This document shows, one piece after another, positions 7,689 through 15,298 of a stretch of 51,566 bases of DNA. The notes under the pieces were generated by a model that ran no database searches, had not been told where the DNA came from, and worked only from the letters and a program-made list of their open reading frames with translations. The stretch's first letter is position 1; every line of letters starts with the position of its first letter. The stretch covers positions 1 to 51,566 of the forward strand of contig JAEHKU010000005.1 of NCBI GenBank assembly GCA_016838825.1. The letters run 5' to 3'. The DNA is from Nitrosopumilales archaeon. GTDB lineage: Archaea; Thermoproteota; Nitrososphaeria; Nitrososphaerales; Nitrosopumilaceae. The position numbers were made by a program, and so were the translations under genes.

Positions 7689-8837
7689 TTGGCAATTACT
7701 CTTGGAATCATTGGGGGTGGTCAGTTAGGGATGATGCTAACCGAAGCAGCGAAAACTATGCCTCAACATATTTCTAATGTGATAGTATTGGATCCAACAA
7801 AAAACTGCCCTGCATCAAAAGTAGGTGCAAAGCAAATTGTAGCCAACCTTAAAGATGAAGATGCGATTATCGAACTTTCAAAGAGAACTAGCATATTAAC
7901 ATATGAAATAGAGCTTGGTGATAGTCAAATCTTAAAAGAGATTGAAAAAAATACAAATGTAAATCCATCTCCAGAAACTTTACGAATAATTCAAGACAAA
8001 TTTATTCAAAAAAAATTCTTGAGAGATAATGATCTTCCTGTTGCAGATTTTATTTCAATTGAATCATTTATTGATCTTAAAACAAAGATCACCGAGTTTG
8101 GTTATCCATCATTTCTTAAGGTCAGGAGAGATGCATATGACGGTCGAGGTAATTACAAGATAAAGCAAGAAGATGATTTACAAAGATCCTATAATCAATT
8201 TAAGGGAAAACAAGTTATGCTTGAAAAATTTGTAGACTTTAAAATGGAAGTATCAGTTATTGCTGCACGAAACACCAAAGGTAGTATTATGACATACCCA
8301 TTAGTAGAAAACATTCATGAAGAAAATATACTTGAAATGACTATTGCCCCTGCTAGAGTAAGTAAGCAAATTGTAAATAAAGCTAAAGAAATTGCTGAAA
8401 AAACCATGGAAGTGTTAAGGGGAGCTGGTGTTTTTGGCATTGAAATGTTTGTAACTAAAGATGATACTATTCTTATTAATGAAATTGCTCCAAGAGTGCA
8501 TAACTCTGGTCATCACACACTACAATCGACCAAGACATCCCAATTTGAACAACATCTAAGAGCAATACTTGGCTTAGAACTTGGTGAAACAAAACTATTA
8601 CGTCATACTGTAATGTGTAACATATTGGGTCCAAAGAATTTTCAAGGGAAGTATCACGCAATAGAATTCGAGAACACAAAGGGAGTATATCTTAAAATGT
8701 ATCAAAAAGATGAAGCCAGCCCTCAAAGAAAGTTGGGACACTTTAATGTAGTAGATGTTGACGATACAAAAGATATAAAATCTCTAATTGAAAAAGCTTT
8801 GAAATTCAAAAACTTGATCAAATTCAAACATGTTTGA
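7689..8837 (+). CDS. purK: N5-carboxyaminoimidazole ribonucleotide synthase
   Basis: PurK is an ATP-grasp enzyme that carboxylates AIR with bicarbonate to N5-CAIR. The 382-residue protein has the N-terminal GIIGGGQLGMML motif, an ATP-grasp core (PSFLKVRRDAYDGRGNYKI) and the metal-binding segment INEIAPRVHNSGHHTLQ. The start is a TTG at 7689-7691 (MAITLGIIGGG). It is followed 67 bases later by purE, and its product is the PurE substrate, so the two act in sequence. Confidence 0.94.
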   Translation: MAITLGIIGGGQLGMMLTEAAKTMPQHISNVIVLDPTKNCPASKVGAKQIVANLKDEDAIIELSKRTSILTYEIELGDSQILKEIEKNTNVNPSPETLRIIQDKFIQKKFLRDNDLPVADFISIESFIDLKTKITEFGYPSFLKVRRDAYDGRGNYKIKQEDDLQRSYNQFKGKQVMLEKFVDFKMEVSVIAARNTKGSIMTYPLVENIHEENILEMTIAPARVSKQIVNKAKEIAEKTMEVLRGAGVFGIEMFVTKDDTILINEIAPRVHNSGHHTLQSTKTSQFEQHLRAILGLELGETKLLRHTVMCNILGPKNFQGKYHAIEFENTKGVYLKMYQKDEASPQRKLGHFNVVDVDDTKDIKSLIEKALKFKNLIKFKHV

Positions 8838-8904
8838 TCATACAACTAGAAATATCAATTAAAAACATCGTCACGTTTATTAAAATTCAACACACTGCGA
8901 TATT

Positions 8905-9480
8905 GTGAGTTATAGAAAAAAACCTTTGATTGGAATTATAATGGGTTCTAGCTCAGATAGTAAAATAATGCAAGGCGCTGCAAAGCTCCTAAATGAATTC
9001 AAAGTTAAACACGAAGATCAAATTGTATCAGCCCATAGAACACCTAGTAGATTAACTGATTATGCAATTCATGCAGAAAAAAGTGGTTTCAGGGTAATCA
9101 TTGCTGGTGCTGGTGGTTCAGCACATCTTCCTGGAATGATCGCATCACATACTATCATTCCTGTAATTGGTGTTCCAATAATGGTGTATAATGACAAATC
9201 GGAAAATGCATCCAATTCTTTCAAGTCATCTGCTTTTGGCGGATTAGATTCTCTGTTGTCAATATCTGAAATGCCAACGGGCTCCACTGTTGTAACTGTT
9301 GGAGTAAACAAGTCTACGAATGCAGGACTTTATGCTATAAAAATTCTTTCAAATGAGTTTAGTGATCTGAAAAAAAAATTGAAAACCCATAAAATTAACC
9401 AACACAAATCTGTTATTACCGAATCAGAAAAAATGAAACGCATGGGGCTTACAAAGTTTGCAAAGAAAAAGTTTGGTTAA
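8905..9480 (+). CDS. purE: N5-carboxyaminoimidazole ribonucleotide mutase
   Basis: PurE converts N5-CAIR to CAIR. The protein starts at a GTG (8905) as MSYRKKPLIGIIMGSSSDSK, the phosphate-binding signature. Other class I PurE motifs are SAHRTP, IAGAGGSAHLPGMIA and GVPIMV. At 191 residues it is slightly longer than bacterial PurE because of a basic C-terminal extension (about residues 155-191). It forms a unit with purK, and purC lies divergently, giving three consecutive steps of the pathway. Confidence 0.95.
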   Translation: MSYRKKPLIGIIMGSSSDSKIMQGAAKLLNEFKVKHEDQIVSAHRTPSRLTDYAIHAEKSGFRVIIAGAGGSAHLPGMIASHTIIPVIGVPIMVYNDKSENASNSFKSSAFGGLDSLLSISEMPTGSTVVTVGVNKSTNAGLYAIKILSNEFSDLKKKLKTHKINQHKSVITESEKMKRMGLTKFAKKKFG

Positions 9481-9490
9481 TTTAACAGCC

Positions 9491-10699
9491 TTATGTCATA
9501 ATTTTAAATTGAATATCTCGTTTCTTTAGATGTTCTATGAGTTTTTGAGCATGTTTTTCATCCTCAGTTTCCAAACTAAGAGTGACTCCGGCAGTTCCAG
9601 CAGCTACATTCGAGCTCAATCTATCATGTAAAACTTCAACGATATTAACGCTTAATGATGCTATTTCATCAACTAGCTCCTTCAGTGCACCAGGCTTATC
9701 AGTAAGCATTACAAAGATTTTCAGCATTCTTCCCATATTAGCAAGTCCTTTAGCAACAATCTGTCCTAACAAATACATGTCTACATTTCCACCAGTGAGA
9801 ATTGGAACAACCTTCTTGTTTGGTGATGGTCTTGCTTCTAGAAGATATGCTAAACTTATAGCGCCAGCAGGTTCTACAACCATTTTTGTGCGCTCCATTA
9901 GTAAAAACATAGCCTTGATTATCTGGGTATCGTCGACTAGTACAATATCATCAATTAACTCATTAACAATCTTAAACGTTAACTCTCCAGGAGTTCTAAC
10001 AGCTACACCGTCCGCAATGGTTTGATGGCCCGTCACAGTCTGGAGCTTTCCTGTATCAACTGAATTTTTCATTGCTGGATATGACTTGGATTGAACGCCC
10101 ACTATTTTCACACCAGGTTTCTTTGTCTTAATTGCACGTAAAACTCCAGCAGCAAGACCACCGCCTCCAATTGGCAAATAAATTTCTTCAACATCATCTA
10201 AATCTTCTAAAATTTCAAGTCCAATCACTCCTTGTGCTGCAGTTATTTTTTGATCATCAAATGCATGCACTATTTTTCCACCAGTATTAGCTTCAATTTC
10301 TAATGCTTTTTTCCAAGACTCGTCATAATTTGCACCTTCAAGTATAACCTCTGCTCCATAAGATCTAGTTGCGGCAACCTTTGCTGGAGATGCAGCAACA
10401 GGCATGACGATGGTACATTTAATATTTTCAAGATTAGATGCAAAAGCTACACCTTGCGCATGGTTACCTGCTGAGGCAGCAATGACTCCATTTTTCTTTT
10501 CATCATTCGATAATGATTTAATTTTTGCATAAGCGCCTCTTACCTTGAATGAACCAGTTTTCTGCTGAAATTCTTTTTTAAGATAAACCTTCGAGCCAGT
10601 TAATTTACTAAACGTTTCCGAGTAAACAGTAGGAGTTTTACGTATAACGTCGCCTTGAGCTGACTGCAACTTGATTATTTCATCAATGGTTAATTCCAT
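9491..10699 (-). CDS. ilvA: Threonine ammonia-lyase (threonine dehydratase)
   Basis: A PLP enzyme that deaminates threonine to 2-oxobutyrate and ammonia; 2-oxobutyrate is the isoleucine precursor. The 402-residue protein has the PLP Lys at residue 52 in TGSFKVRGAY, the phosphate-binding GGGGLAAG loop, and a C-terminal ACT-like regulatory domain from about residue 328 (KIFVMLTDKPGALKELVDEIAS). The length matches the shorter form with one ACT domain. It is convergent with purE (10 bases between stops). Allosteric control by amino acids is plausible from the ACT domain. Confidence 0.92.
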   Translation of the reverse strand: MELTIDEIIKLQSAQGDVIRKTPTVYSETFSKLTGSKVYLKKEFQQKTGSFKVRGAYAKIKSLSNDEKKNGVIAASAGNHAQGVAFASNLENIKCTIVMPVAASPAKVAATRSYGAEVILEGANYDESWKKALEIEANTGGKIVHAFDDQKITAAQGVIGLEILEDLDDVEEIYLPIGGGGLAAGVLRAIKTKKPGVKIVGVQSKSYPAMKNSVDTGKLQTVTGHQTIADGVAVRTPGELTFKIVNELIDDIVLVDDTQIIKAMFLLMERTKMVVEPAGAISLAYLLEARPSPNKKVVPILTGGNVDMYLLGQIVAKGLANMGRMLKIFVMLTDKPGALKELVDEIASLSVNIVEVLHDRLSSNVAAGTAGVTLSLETEDEKHAQKLIEHLKKRDIQFKIMT

Positions 10700-10837
10700 C
10701 AGACATTTTCGCCACCATTACAATATATTTTATTTCTCATTAGAATTGTTCCAAAAATTACCAAAATTTATTTCTGTATATGAAAAAAATTTTAAAATCT
10801 GGAAAAGGCTAAATAGTTGAAAGCGATCTTAAAAAAA

Positions 10838-10940
10838 CATGTCTGGGGACCTCCAGATGCCAACTCCCCTTCCGAATTGACATCCTCGCCTCATTAATGA
10901 GGTCCCTTGACAATAATTAATTCTATTGTGCCAGGTCAAA
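10838..10940. other. GC-rich structured non-coding element (sRNA or IS remnant)
   Basis: A stretch clearly richer in G+C than its surroundings, with no coding frame. It has three potential stems: TCTGG/CCAGA at 10842-10857, the 14-bp palindrome CCTCATTAATGAGG near 10890-10904, and ACAAT/ATTGT near 10911-10931. On the minus strand, the palindrome is followed by GCGAGGATGTCAA. That hairpin-plus-GAGGATGTCA arrangement recalls the right ends of IS200/IS605-type TnpB elements as I remember them from archaea, but no tnpB is present. Alternatively it is a small structured RNA. Strand and exact ends are uncertain. Confidence 0.4.
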
Positions 10941-10952
10941 TATAACGATTTC

Positions 10953-11792
10953 TTAAAATTTTATTACTTGTAAGATCGCGTCAAACTTTTGTAATAATTT
11001 TTCTTTTATTCTCTCTGGAATTTTTTTAGGATCAATGACACCTTCCTTTATTTGTTTTCTATATAATAGAATGTCAAAACTACATACAACTCCCTCTTCT
11101 CCTGCAATTAATCGTACGTCATCGATCAAAACAGGAGCTGCTTGATATGTCTCAAGTAGTAAATCATCAAGTTCTTTAAATAAATCTAATTTCCGTTGTG
11201 ATAGTTTTTTAAAATCAATATCTGCTTCAGATTGAATATCTGCATACAGTTTGTCTCGTAACTGATCATTTCTAAAAAAGATTTCAAATAACTGTTCTGG
11301 ATTAACATCTTTGTAGCCCATTTCTTTTAGTTTTTCTAGTATAAGCTTGTCTCCAACTCCAGTAAACTTTTCTTCTTTTGATTTTGTTTTATCAATTATT
11401 TCTGAGAGCTCTTTCTGATATTTGATTACTCGATTTTCTAATTTATAATACAAAACAACGTGATATTGTAAAGAAATGTGCCATGACAAAAAATAGTTTT
11501 CTTCTCTTGCCTCAAATTTGACAAAGAGCCTTCTTAAATCATCATTATTAGAAGTTAATATGCCATCATTTTTCCAATCTGGAAGTTTGTTGATTATTTT
11601 CTGATAGAAATTACGTACGAGTTGAGGGTCAAATGTTTGTTGTTCAGTCACTGTGCTATTCCCTAACATTACTTTGACAAGAGACGTCTTTGTAATTTTT
11701 TTAATATTTTCCATAAAAATATCACAAACTTGGTCCGCTTTGACATTTAGCGATTTTATATACTCATCAGATGACTTTGCAGGTATACGCAT
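10953..11792 (-). CDS. Hypothetical helical protein, 279 residues
   Basis: I do not recognise this protein. It is largely helical and charged, without a signal peptide or membrane segment. It starts at an ATG (MRIPAKSSDEYIKSLNVKADQV). Blocks at about residues 120-200 (LENRVIKYQKELSEIIDKTK, KLILEKLKEMGYKDVNP) look like amphipathic helices and possibly short coiled coils. The C-terminal part returns to a strand-turn pattern (APVLIDDVRLIAGEEG, SFDILLYRK). It stands alone, divergent from the nucleotidyl cyclase gene, with 172 bases between. Confidence 0.8.
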   Translation of the reverse strand: MRIPAKSSDEYIKSLNVKADQVCDIFMENIKKITKTSLVKVMLGNSTVTEQQTFDPQLVRNFYQKIINKLPDWKNDGILTSNNDDLRRLFVKFEAREENYFLSWHISLQYHVVLYYKLENRVIKYQKELSEIIDKTKSKEEKFTGVGDKLILEKLKEMGYKDVNPEQLFEIFFRNDQLRDKLYADIQSEADIDFKKLSQRKLDLFKELDDLLLETYQAAPVLIDDVRLIAGEEGVVCSFDILLYRKQIKEGVIDPKKIPERIKEKLLQKFDAILQVIKF

Positions 11793-11926
11793 GAATTTAA
11801 CCCAACATTACTGCTTAAAATCCTACAATATTTGAGCATCAAAAAACCATATCCAGTTAAAAAACCATAGTTCATATCTAATCTCTATAGGTTCACACCA
11901 CTTGATTGAGCAGAAGATCATGCATA

Positions 11927-11944
11927 AGGATTTAAAGAAATCCT
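11927..11944 (+). promoter_or_regulatory. Inverted repeat over the cyclase promoter
   Basis: AGGATTT-AAAG-AAATCCT is a perfect 7-bp inverted repeat 20 bases upstream of the cyclase ATG. It contains an archaeal TATA-like ATTTAAAG. With a start site about 25 bases downstream of the TATA, the transcript would begin just before the ATG. A protein bound here would block TBP, so this is a candidate operator. Confidence 0.4.
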
Positions 11945-11964
11945 AATTCAGGCAATGCGAGAGA

Positions 11965-12780
11965 ATGTCTGAAAAAGACCAACAAACAAAAGAAAATGGT
12001 AAACCCAAAAATGACTCCAAATCTAATGATCAACGAGTCATCGAAGTTATGCTAGCAGGCAGAAAAACAGTTACAGTAGATTCTGAAACTCTGATTAAAG
12101 AAACTCAAAAAAGAATTTGGGCTTCACTCAAGACTGGCATTGAATATCAAGATATGTTTGAGAATTCTGATAATTTTTTGCGAGAACATGCTTTTGATCG
12201 ATTGCAGATATTCGTACTTTTCGTTGATCTAGTTGGTTCAACTGATTTAACTTTATCATTACCTGCCAAAAAAGTAGCATCGATTATGAGTTCATTTTCT
12301 CAAGAAATGGCTTTTGTATTAAAACATCATCGTGGATACGTCCTAAAATTCGTCGGTGATGCAGTTATAGGATATTTCATTCCAGGAAACAGTCCACTTT
12401 TAATTGCAGACTATGTTGTTAACAGTGCTATTCGTATGCGTGAAGTTGTTGAAAAGGGTATAAATCCAATCCTTAATGAGTATGATTATCCCGAACTTAA
12501 CATAAAAATTGGAATTGATTATGGTGAAAGTGTTGTAGTACAATATGGAAAATCGAAAGTCAAGTCACATGTTGATTTGTTAGGTCCTGCATTAAGCATT
12601 GCCGCAAAAATTCAAAACCTTGCAAAGCCTAATCAGATTTTGATAGGAGAAGATGTATTTACAAAATTACATCCATCATTAAAAAAACTATTTACTGAAA
12701 AGCACTGGCACGGAAATGAATGGCGATATCACGACAGAGAAACTGGAAAGCTTTACCCCGTCTTTGAGATAGTAGATTAG
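11965..12780 (+). CDS. Class III adenylate/guanylate cyclase-like protein
   Basis: A 271-residue soluble protein with a class III nucleotidyl cyclase homology domain at about residues 80-240. The two metal-binding aspartates are present: D88 in FVDLVGST and D132 in FVGDAVIGYF. The segment that normally reads G-x-x-V-N-x-A-A-R reads GPALSIAAK (residues 207-215), so the transition-state Asn is Ser211 and the Arg is Lys215. A polar N-terminus (1-45) precedes the domain. If active it makes a cyclic nucleotide; the two substitutions make activity uncertain. The ATG is 21 bases downstream of an inverted repeat that covers a TATA-like sequence. Confidence 0.85.
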   Translation: MSEKDQQTKENGKPKNDSKSNDQRVIEVMLAGRKTVTVDSETLIKETQKRIWASLKTGIEYQDMFENSDNFLREHAFDRLQIFVLFVDLVGSTDLTLSLPAKKVASIMSSFSQEMAFVLKHHRGYVLKFVGDAVIGYFIPGNSPLLIADYVVNSAIRMREVVEKGINPILNEYDYPELNIKIGIDYGESVVVQYGKSKVKSHVDLLGPALSIAAKIQNLAKPNQILIGEDVFTKLHPSLKKLFTEKHWHGNEWRYHDRETGKLYPVFEIVD

Positions 12781-13067
12781 ACAGTAAAGTTTTCTGGACA
12801 TTCTATATGTTGATAATAATGATCTGAAAATTTTTCTTGTACAACGTATATAATAATCTTGTACAATTCATTTACTGTAATGTTTTTTTTACATTTTATA
12901 CAATTCTTTTGTTGCACACTCATGTTTTATAGACAGCGATCTAGCCCTTGTATAAGGATCTGCGATCAAGAGTTTTTGATGAATTATAACTCATTATTGA
13001 CACAGACCTTTATCAAGTGCGTAAAAGTAAGAACGGAAAAATAGGGGGAAGAGCCTAACAGAAACGA
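12781..13067 (+). other. Intergenic region with possible operator-flanked promoter
   Basis: There is no convincing gene in these 287 bases. A TATATAAT box at 12848-12855 lies between two copies of the palindrome TTGTACAA. A start site about 25 bases downstream falls near an ATG at 12880. That ATG opens a 54-residue Phe- and Cys-containing frame that could be leaderless but looks weak. Near 12935-12970, GATC-type inverted repeats around CCCTTGTATAAGG could fold. A short purine run, GGGGGAAGAG (13044-13053), precedes the next gene. Confidence 0.4.
12837..12866 (+). promoter_or_regulatory. TATA box bracketed by two TTGTACAA palindromes
   Basis: The 8-bp palindrome TTGTACAA occurs at 12837-12844 and 12859-12866, 22 bases apart, with the TATA-like GTATATAATAA between them. 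Two turns of the helix separate the sites, so a dimeric regulator could bind both on one face and cover the promoter. The regulator is unknown. Confidence 0.5.
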
Positions 13068-13454
13068 ATGGAATATTTTGAGATGGAACGGATGCTTGAA
13101 ATTTATGGATTGAACTCAGATAATGGAAATCGAATGATTAACCCACCAATGCTTCCTCCTACTTTAACTAAAGCCGATCAAGGTTTTTCAAAATTTAGTC
13201 AACTCAAGGAAAGTATAATCCGTGATAATGCATTAATGTTATCAAAACTTTATGATTATAATCAAACATTACCTCATGATGCACAAAATCTTTTTAATAT
13301 GAAAACAACTCCACAATTCATACCTGGTCATCCATTAAGTTCAAGAATTCATTCTAGTATTTCATTACAATCTAAAATTGACAAACTTCGACAAGAAAAT
13401 ATTGATCTTAAAAAGCAATTACAAAAATATCATAGTAAAAACATAATTAAATAA
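13068..13454 (+). CDS. Hypothetical protein with C-terminal coiled coil
   Basis: A 128-residue protein I do not recognise. The start (MEYFEMERMLEIYGL) is helical, the middle is Pro-rich (NPPMLPPTLTKAD, and FIPGHPLSSRIHSS) and the last 30 residues (SLQSKIDKLRQENIDLKKQ) form a clear heptad pattern likely to dimerise. It is 16 bases upstream of a member of the Roadblock-like family, probably in the same transcript. No catalytic motif is visible. Confidence 0.65.
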   Translation: MEYFEMERMLEIYGLNSDNGNRMINPPMLPPTLTKADQGFSKFSQLKESIIRDNALMLSKLYDYNQTLPHDAQNLFNMKTTPQFIPGHPLSSRIHSSISLQSKIDKLRQENIDLKKQLQKYHSKNIIK

Positions 13455-13470
13455 AAAATACGATTTTCAT

Positions 13471-13863
13471 ATGACAAAAACTGCTGCACAAAGATGGAAT
13501 GATTCAATATTACTCTACCGCAAAAAATGTAAAAATATTCTAAAAATTTCTAAATCGATAAGATACGTTGGCGTCATTAATGTCTACGGTCGTACGCTTA
13601 CTGGTATAATCAAAAATGGTGTAAATCCCATGCTGCGAAAGGACCAAGCACAAAATGACTTCTTTATTATTTCTACATTATTATCAATGAGAAAACCACA
13701 TTATTCCTCAGTTGGTGAATTAGAGGTTGCTATTGTCAGACATAACAAAGTCACATTATTAATTTTTCAAAGAAAAAATATTACATACTATATTTCTGTG
13801 GATAGAAAGATCCGTAGTGAAAAATTAGATCAAACCATTTCAAAAATTAAAAAAGTTATCTAA
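13471..13863 (+). CDS. Roadblock-like paralogous family protein (divergent member)
   Basis: This 130-residue protein is the most divergent member of the family found repeatedly in this window. It has the N-terminal helix, then IRYVGVINVYGRTLTGIIKNGVNPML (strand-turn-strand), a helix with SMRKP, and three strands ending VTLLIFQRKNITYYISVD, then a last helix. The pattern helix-two strands-helix-three strands-helix resembles Roadblock/LC7 domains. It follows the coiled-coil protein by 16 bases, so the two may act together. The stop overlaps the convergent VOC gene by 4 bases. Function is unknown. Confidence 0.65.
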   Translation: MTKTAAQRWNDSILLYRKKCKNILKISKSIRYVGVINVYGRTLTGIIKNGVNPMLRKDQAQNDFFIISTLLSMRKPHYSSVGELEVAIVRHNKVTLLIFQRKNITYYISVDRKIRSEKLDQTISKIKKVI

Positions 13864-14273
13864 ACAGGAGTAAATCCCTGATAACCACTTGATTGTGTGT
13901 CTTTATCTTTGAAATTTGGTTCAAACAGTGTAATCATGTAAGAATCAGGATCCATCACAATAGCATTTTTTCCTGCATCTCGATCTACAATATCACGATG
14001 TATCTTTACACCCTTTGACTTTAATTCATCTACAGCCGATTTTATGTCACCGACTGTAAGGCCAAGAACAATGCCATTATCAATTGAGCTTCCTATATGA
14101 GGAGCCGAAAGTGATGCGGGGTGCAAACTTATCGTAGCACCTTGTTGACCAAGGTCAATCCAAGTTCTTCTCTGACTACGTATTGGTAAACCTAATATTT
14201 CATGATAAAATTTTAATGACTTGTCAAGATCATTTACTGCTAGTATCACACTACCAAGGCGTTTTATTTGCAT
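13860..14273 (-). CDS. VOC/glyoxalase-family protein
   Basis: A 137-residue vicinal-oxygen-chelate fold protein of glyoxalase or dioxygenase type. Visible repeats are IKRLGSVILAVNDLDKSLKFYHEILGLP (first beta-alpha-beta) and NGIVLGLTVGDIKSAVDELKSKGV (second). The last half ends NAIVMDPDSYMITLFEP, where the Glu is a typical metal ligand. The expected first-strand His is replaced here (SVILAV), so the metal site may be incomplete. Substrate is unknown; it could be a lactoylglutathione-lyase-like or methylmalonyl-CoA-epimerase-like enzyme. Confidence 0.82.
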   Translation of the reverse strand: MQIKRLGSVILAVNDLDKSLKFYHEILGLPIRSQRRTWIDLGQQGATISLHPASLSAPHIGSSIDNGIVLGLTVGDIKSAVDELKSKGVKIHRDIVDRDAGKNAIVMDPDSYMITLFEPNFKDKDTQSSGYQGFTPV

Positions 14274-14310
14274 ACTTACTGGTCAACTCCTTATCGTTAA
14301 AATTGTTTTG

Positions 14311-14529
14311 TCATTGGACTTCTACCATTGTTTCTGTTCGTTCAACACCTGTAATGGACTGAATTTCGGATGTCACGACTCTTATCTTAGAAAGTGAATC
14401 AACTTTGATTAATGCAACTGCGTCGAATTGACCACTTACAGGGAAAGAATCGTAAACTGACTTAACCTTCGCTAGTCTAGCAGCAATTAATTTTTTTGGA
14501 GACTTGACTAGAACAGTTGCCTTTACCAT
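14311..14529 (-). CDS. Stand-alone Lrp/AsnC ligand-binding (RAM) domain
   Basis: A 72-residue protein that consists only of the RAM effector domain of Lrp/AsnC regulators: MVKATVLVKSPKKLIAARLAKV, then VYDSFPVSGQFDAVALIKVD, then GVERTETMVEVQ. There is no DNA-binding helix-turn-helix. Stand-alone RAM proteins form oligomers, bind amino acids and may modulate full-length Lrp regulators. It overlaps the upstream, similar gene by 7 bases, so the two are probably made together and may form a heteromer. Confidence 0.82.
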   Translation of the reverse strand: MVKATVLVKSPKKLIAARLAKVKSVYDSFPVSGQFDAVALIKVDSLSKIRVVTSEIQSITGVERTETMVEVQ

Positions 14530-14771
14530 CCCATGTTTACCTCCACTTCAATCAATGTTTCAGTTGAAACAATTTCTTTAATTTTCTTAAATTCAAAAAC
14601 TGAGTAATTTATGTCATCAATTGTTCCCTGTAAAACTACAATGATGTCAGCTCTACCTGTTACTGGCATAATTTCACGAATTGCTTTTCGTTTCTTTTTC
14701 AAGTTTAGAAGAACTTTATCGAGTTTTGCTGCTTTGACTGTAACTAGGCATAATGCTCGCATACTAACCAT
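14523..14771 (-). CDS. Stand-alone Lrp/AsnC ligand-binding (RAM) domain, second copy
   Basis: An 82-residue RAM-only protein: MRALCLVTVKAAKLDKVLLNLKK, then IREIMPVTGRADIIVVLQGT, then IVSTETLIEVEV. The MPVTGRADIIV segment is the usual ligand-contact hairpin. The start may be the second Met (14762), giving MRALCLV. It is 7 bases overlapping with the next RAM gene. Amino-acid sensing is inferred from the family. Confidence 0.8.
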   Translation of the reverse strand: MVSMRALCLVTVKAAKLDKVLLNLKKKRKAIREIMPVTGRADIIVVLQGTIDDINYSVFEFKKIKEIVSTETLIEVEVNMGW

Positions 14772-14829
14772 TACTCTTCCTATGATGATAAATATTTAGA
14801 ATTAAAAACTGCATTAGTATGCCCAACTG

Positions 14830-15108
14830 TTAATCATCAACTGCTGCATCTTGTGAACGCGCTTCTTCAAGGTACGCCTTTCTTGATTCCATTTCAGATT
14901 TTCGATCTCTATTATCAGAATCTTCTACGACAATTACACCAACATCGTTATCTGAAATAAGCTCTTTGTTTAGTTTCACTTTATCTTTTTTTGATTCAGT
15001 TTTCTTCTTAGGCACAACCTTAGTTTTAGATTTAATAAGTGACTTTTTTGATTTTGTCTTTTTCTTTGTTTTAGTATCCTTAGTATCCTTACTACCCTTT
15101 CTAGCCAA
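14830..15108 (-). CDS. Lys-rich hypothetical protein
   Basis: A highly charged protein of 92 residues with Lys/Thr/Ser-rich blocks (KDTKDTKTKKKTKSKKSL) and an acidic second half (ISDNDVGVIVVEDSDN). I chose a TTG start at 15108 (MARKGSKD). A longer frame starts at an ATG at 15156. However, a TATA box at 15167-15174 places transcription start near 15144, downstream of that ATG, and the added N-terminus would be hydrophobic-neutral and unlike the rest. Function is unknown; a nucleic-acid-associated role is only a guess from charge. Confidence 0.55.
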   Translation of the reverse strand: MARKGSKDTKDTKTKKKTKSKKSLIKSKTKVVPKKKTESKKDKVKLNKELISDNDVGVIVVEDSDNRDRKSEMESRKAYLEEARSQDAAVDD

Positions 15109-15166
15109 GTTTATTCTGAAGGAGACATCTTTGTAGATGTTATTAAGATTTACCATAGAACTGATG

Positions 15167-15174
15167 TATATAAT
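15167..15174 (-). promoter_or_regulatory. TATA box of the Lys-rich protein gene
   Basis: ATTATATA on the minus strand, 10 bases downstream of the tRNA-Phe gene's 3' end. The usual 25-base offset predicts a start site near 15144, which argues for the internal TTG start of the next gene. Confidence 0.55.
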
Positions 15175-15184
15175 AGAAATTTAG

Positions 15185-15258
15185 TGCCACCGGCGGGACT
15201 TGAACGCGCGACAGCTCGGTCTTCAGCCGAGTGCTCTCCCAGGCTGAGCTACAGTGGC
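15185..15258 (-). tRNA. tRNA-Phe (anticodon GAA)
   Basis: A complete tRNA on the minus strand. The acceptor arm is GCCACTG pairing with CGGTGGC with one G-U pair, and the discriminator base is A. The anticodon arm is CTCGG-CTGAAGA-CCGAG, giving anticodon GAA. The T loop is TTCAAGT. The T stem GCGCG/CCCGC has a C-C mismatch at the second-to-last pair. No intron is present and CCA is not encoded. Confidence 0.95.
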
Positions 15259-15298
15259 ACATCAAAATATCCACAGAGTGGGAAATTAAAGTGTGTCT

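Noticed and set aside
12859-13044. 61-residue frame downstream of the double palindrome
   Set aside because: Unusual Phe/Cys composition and a start inside the palindrome; kept only as a possible leaderless frame from 12880 within the intergenic entry.
15109-15156. Longer start for the Lys-rich protein at ATG 15156
   Set aside because: The TATA at 15167-15174 predicts a transcript start downstream of this ATG.
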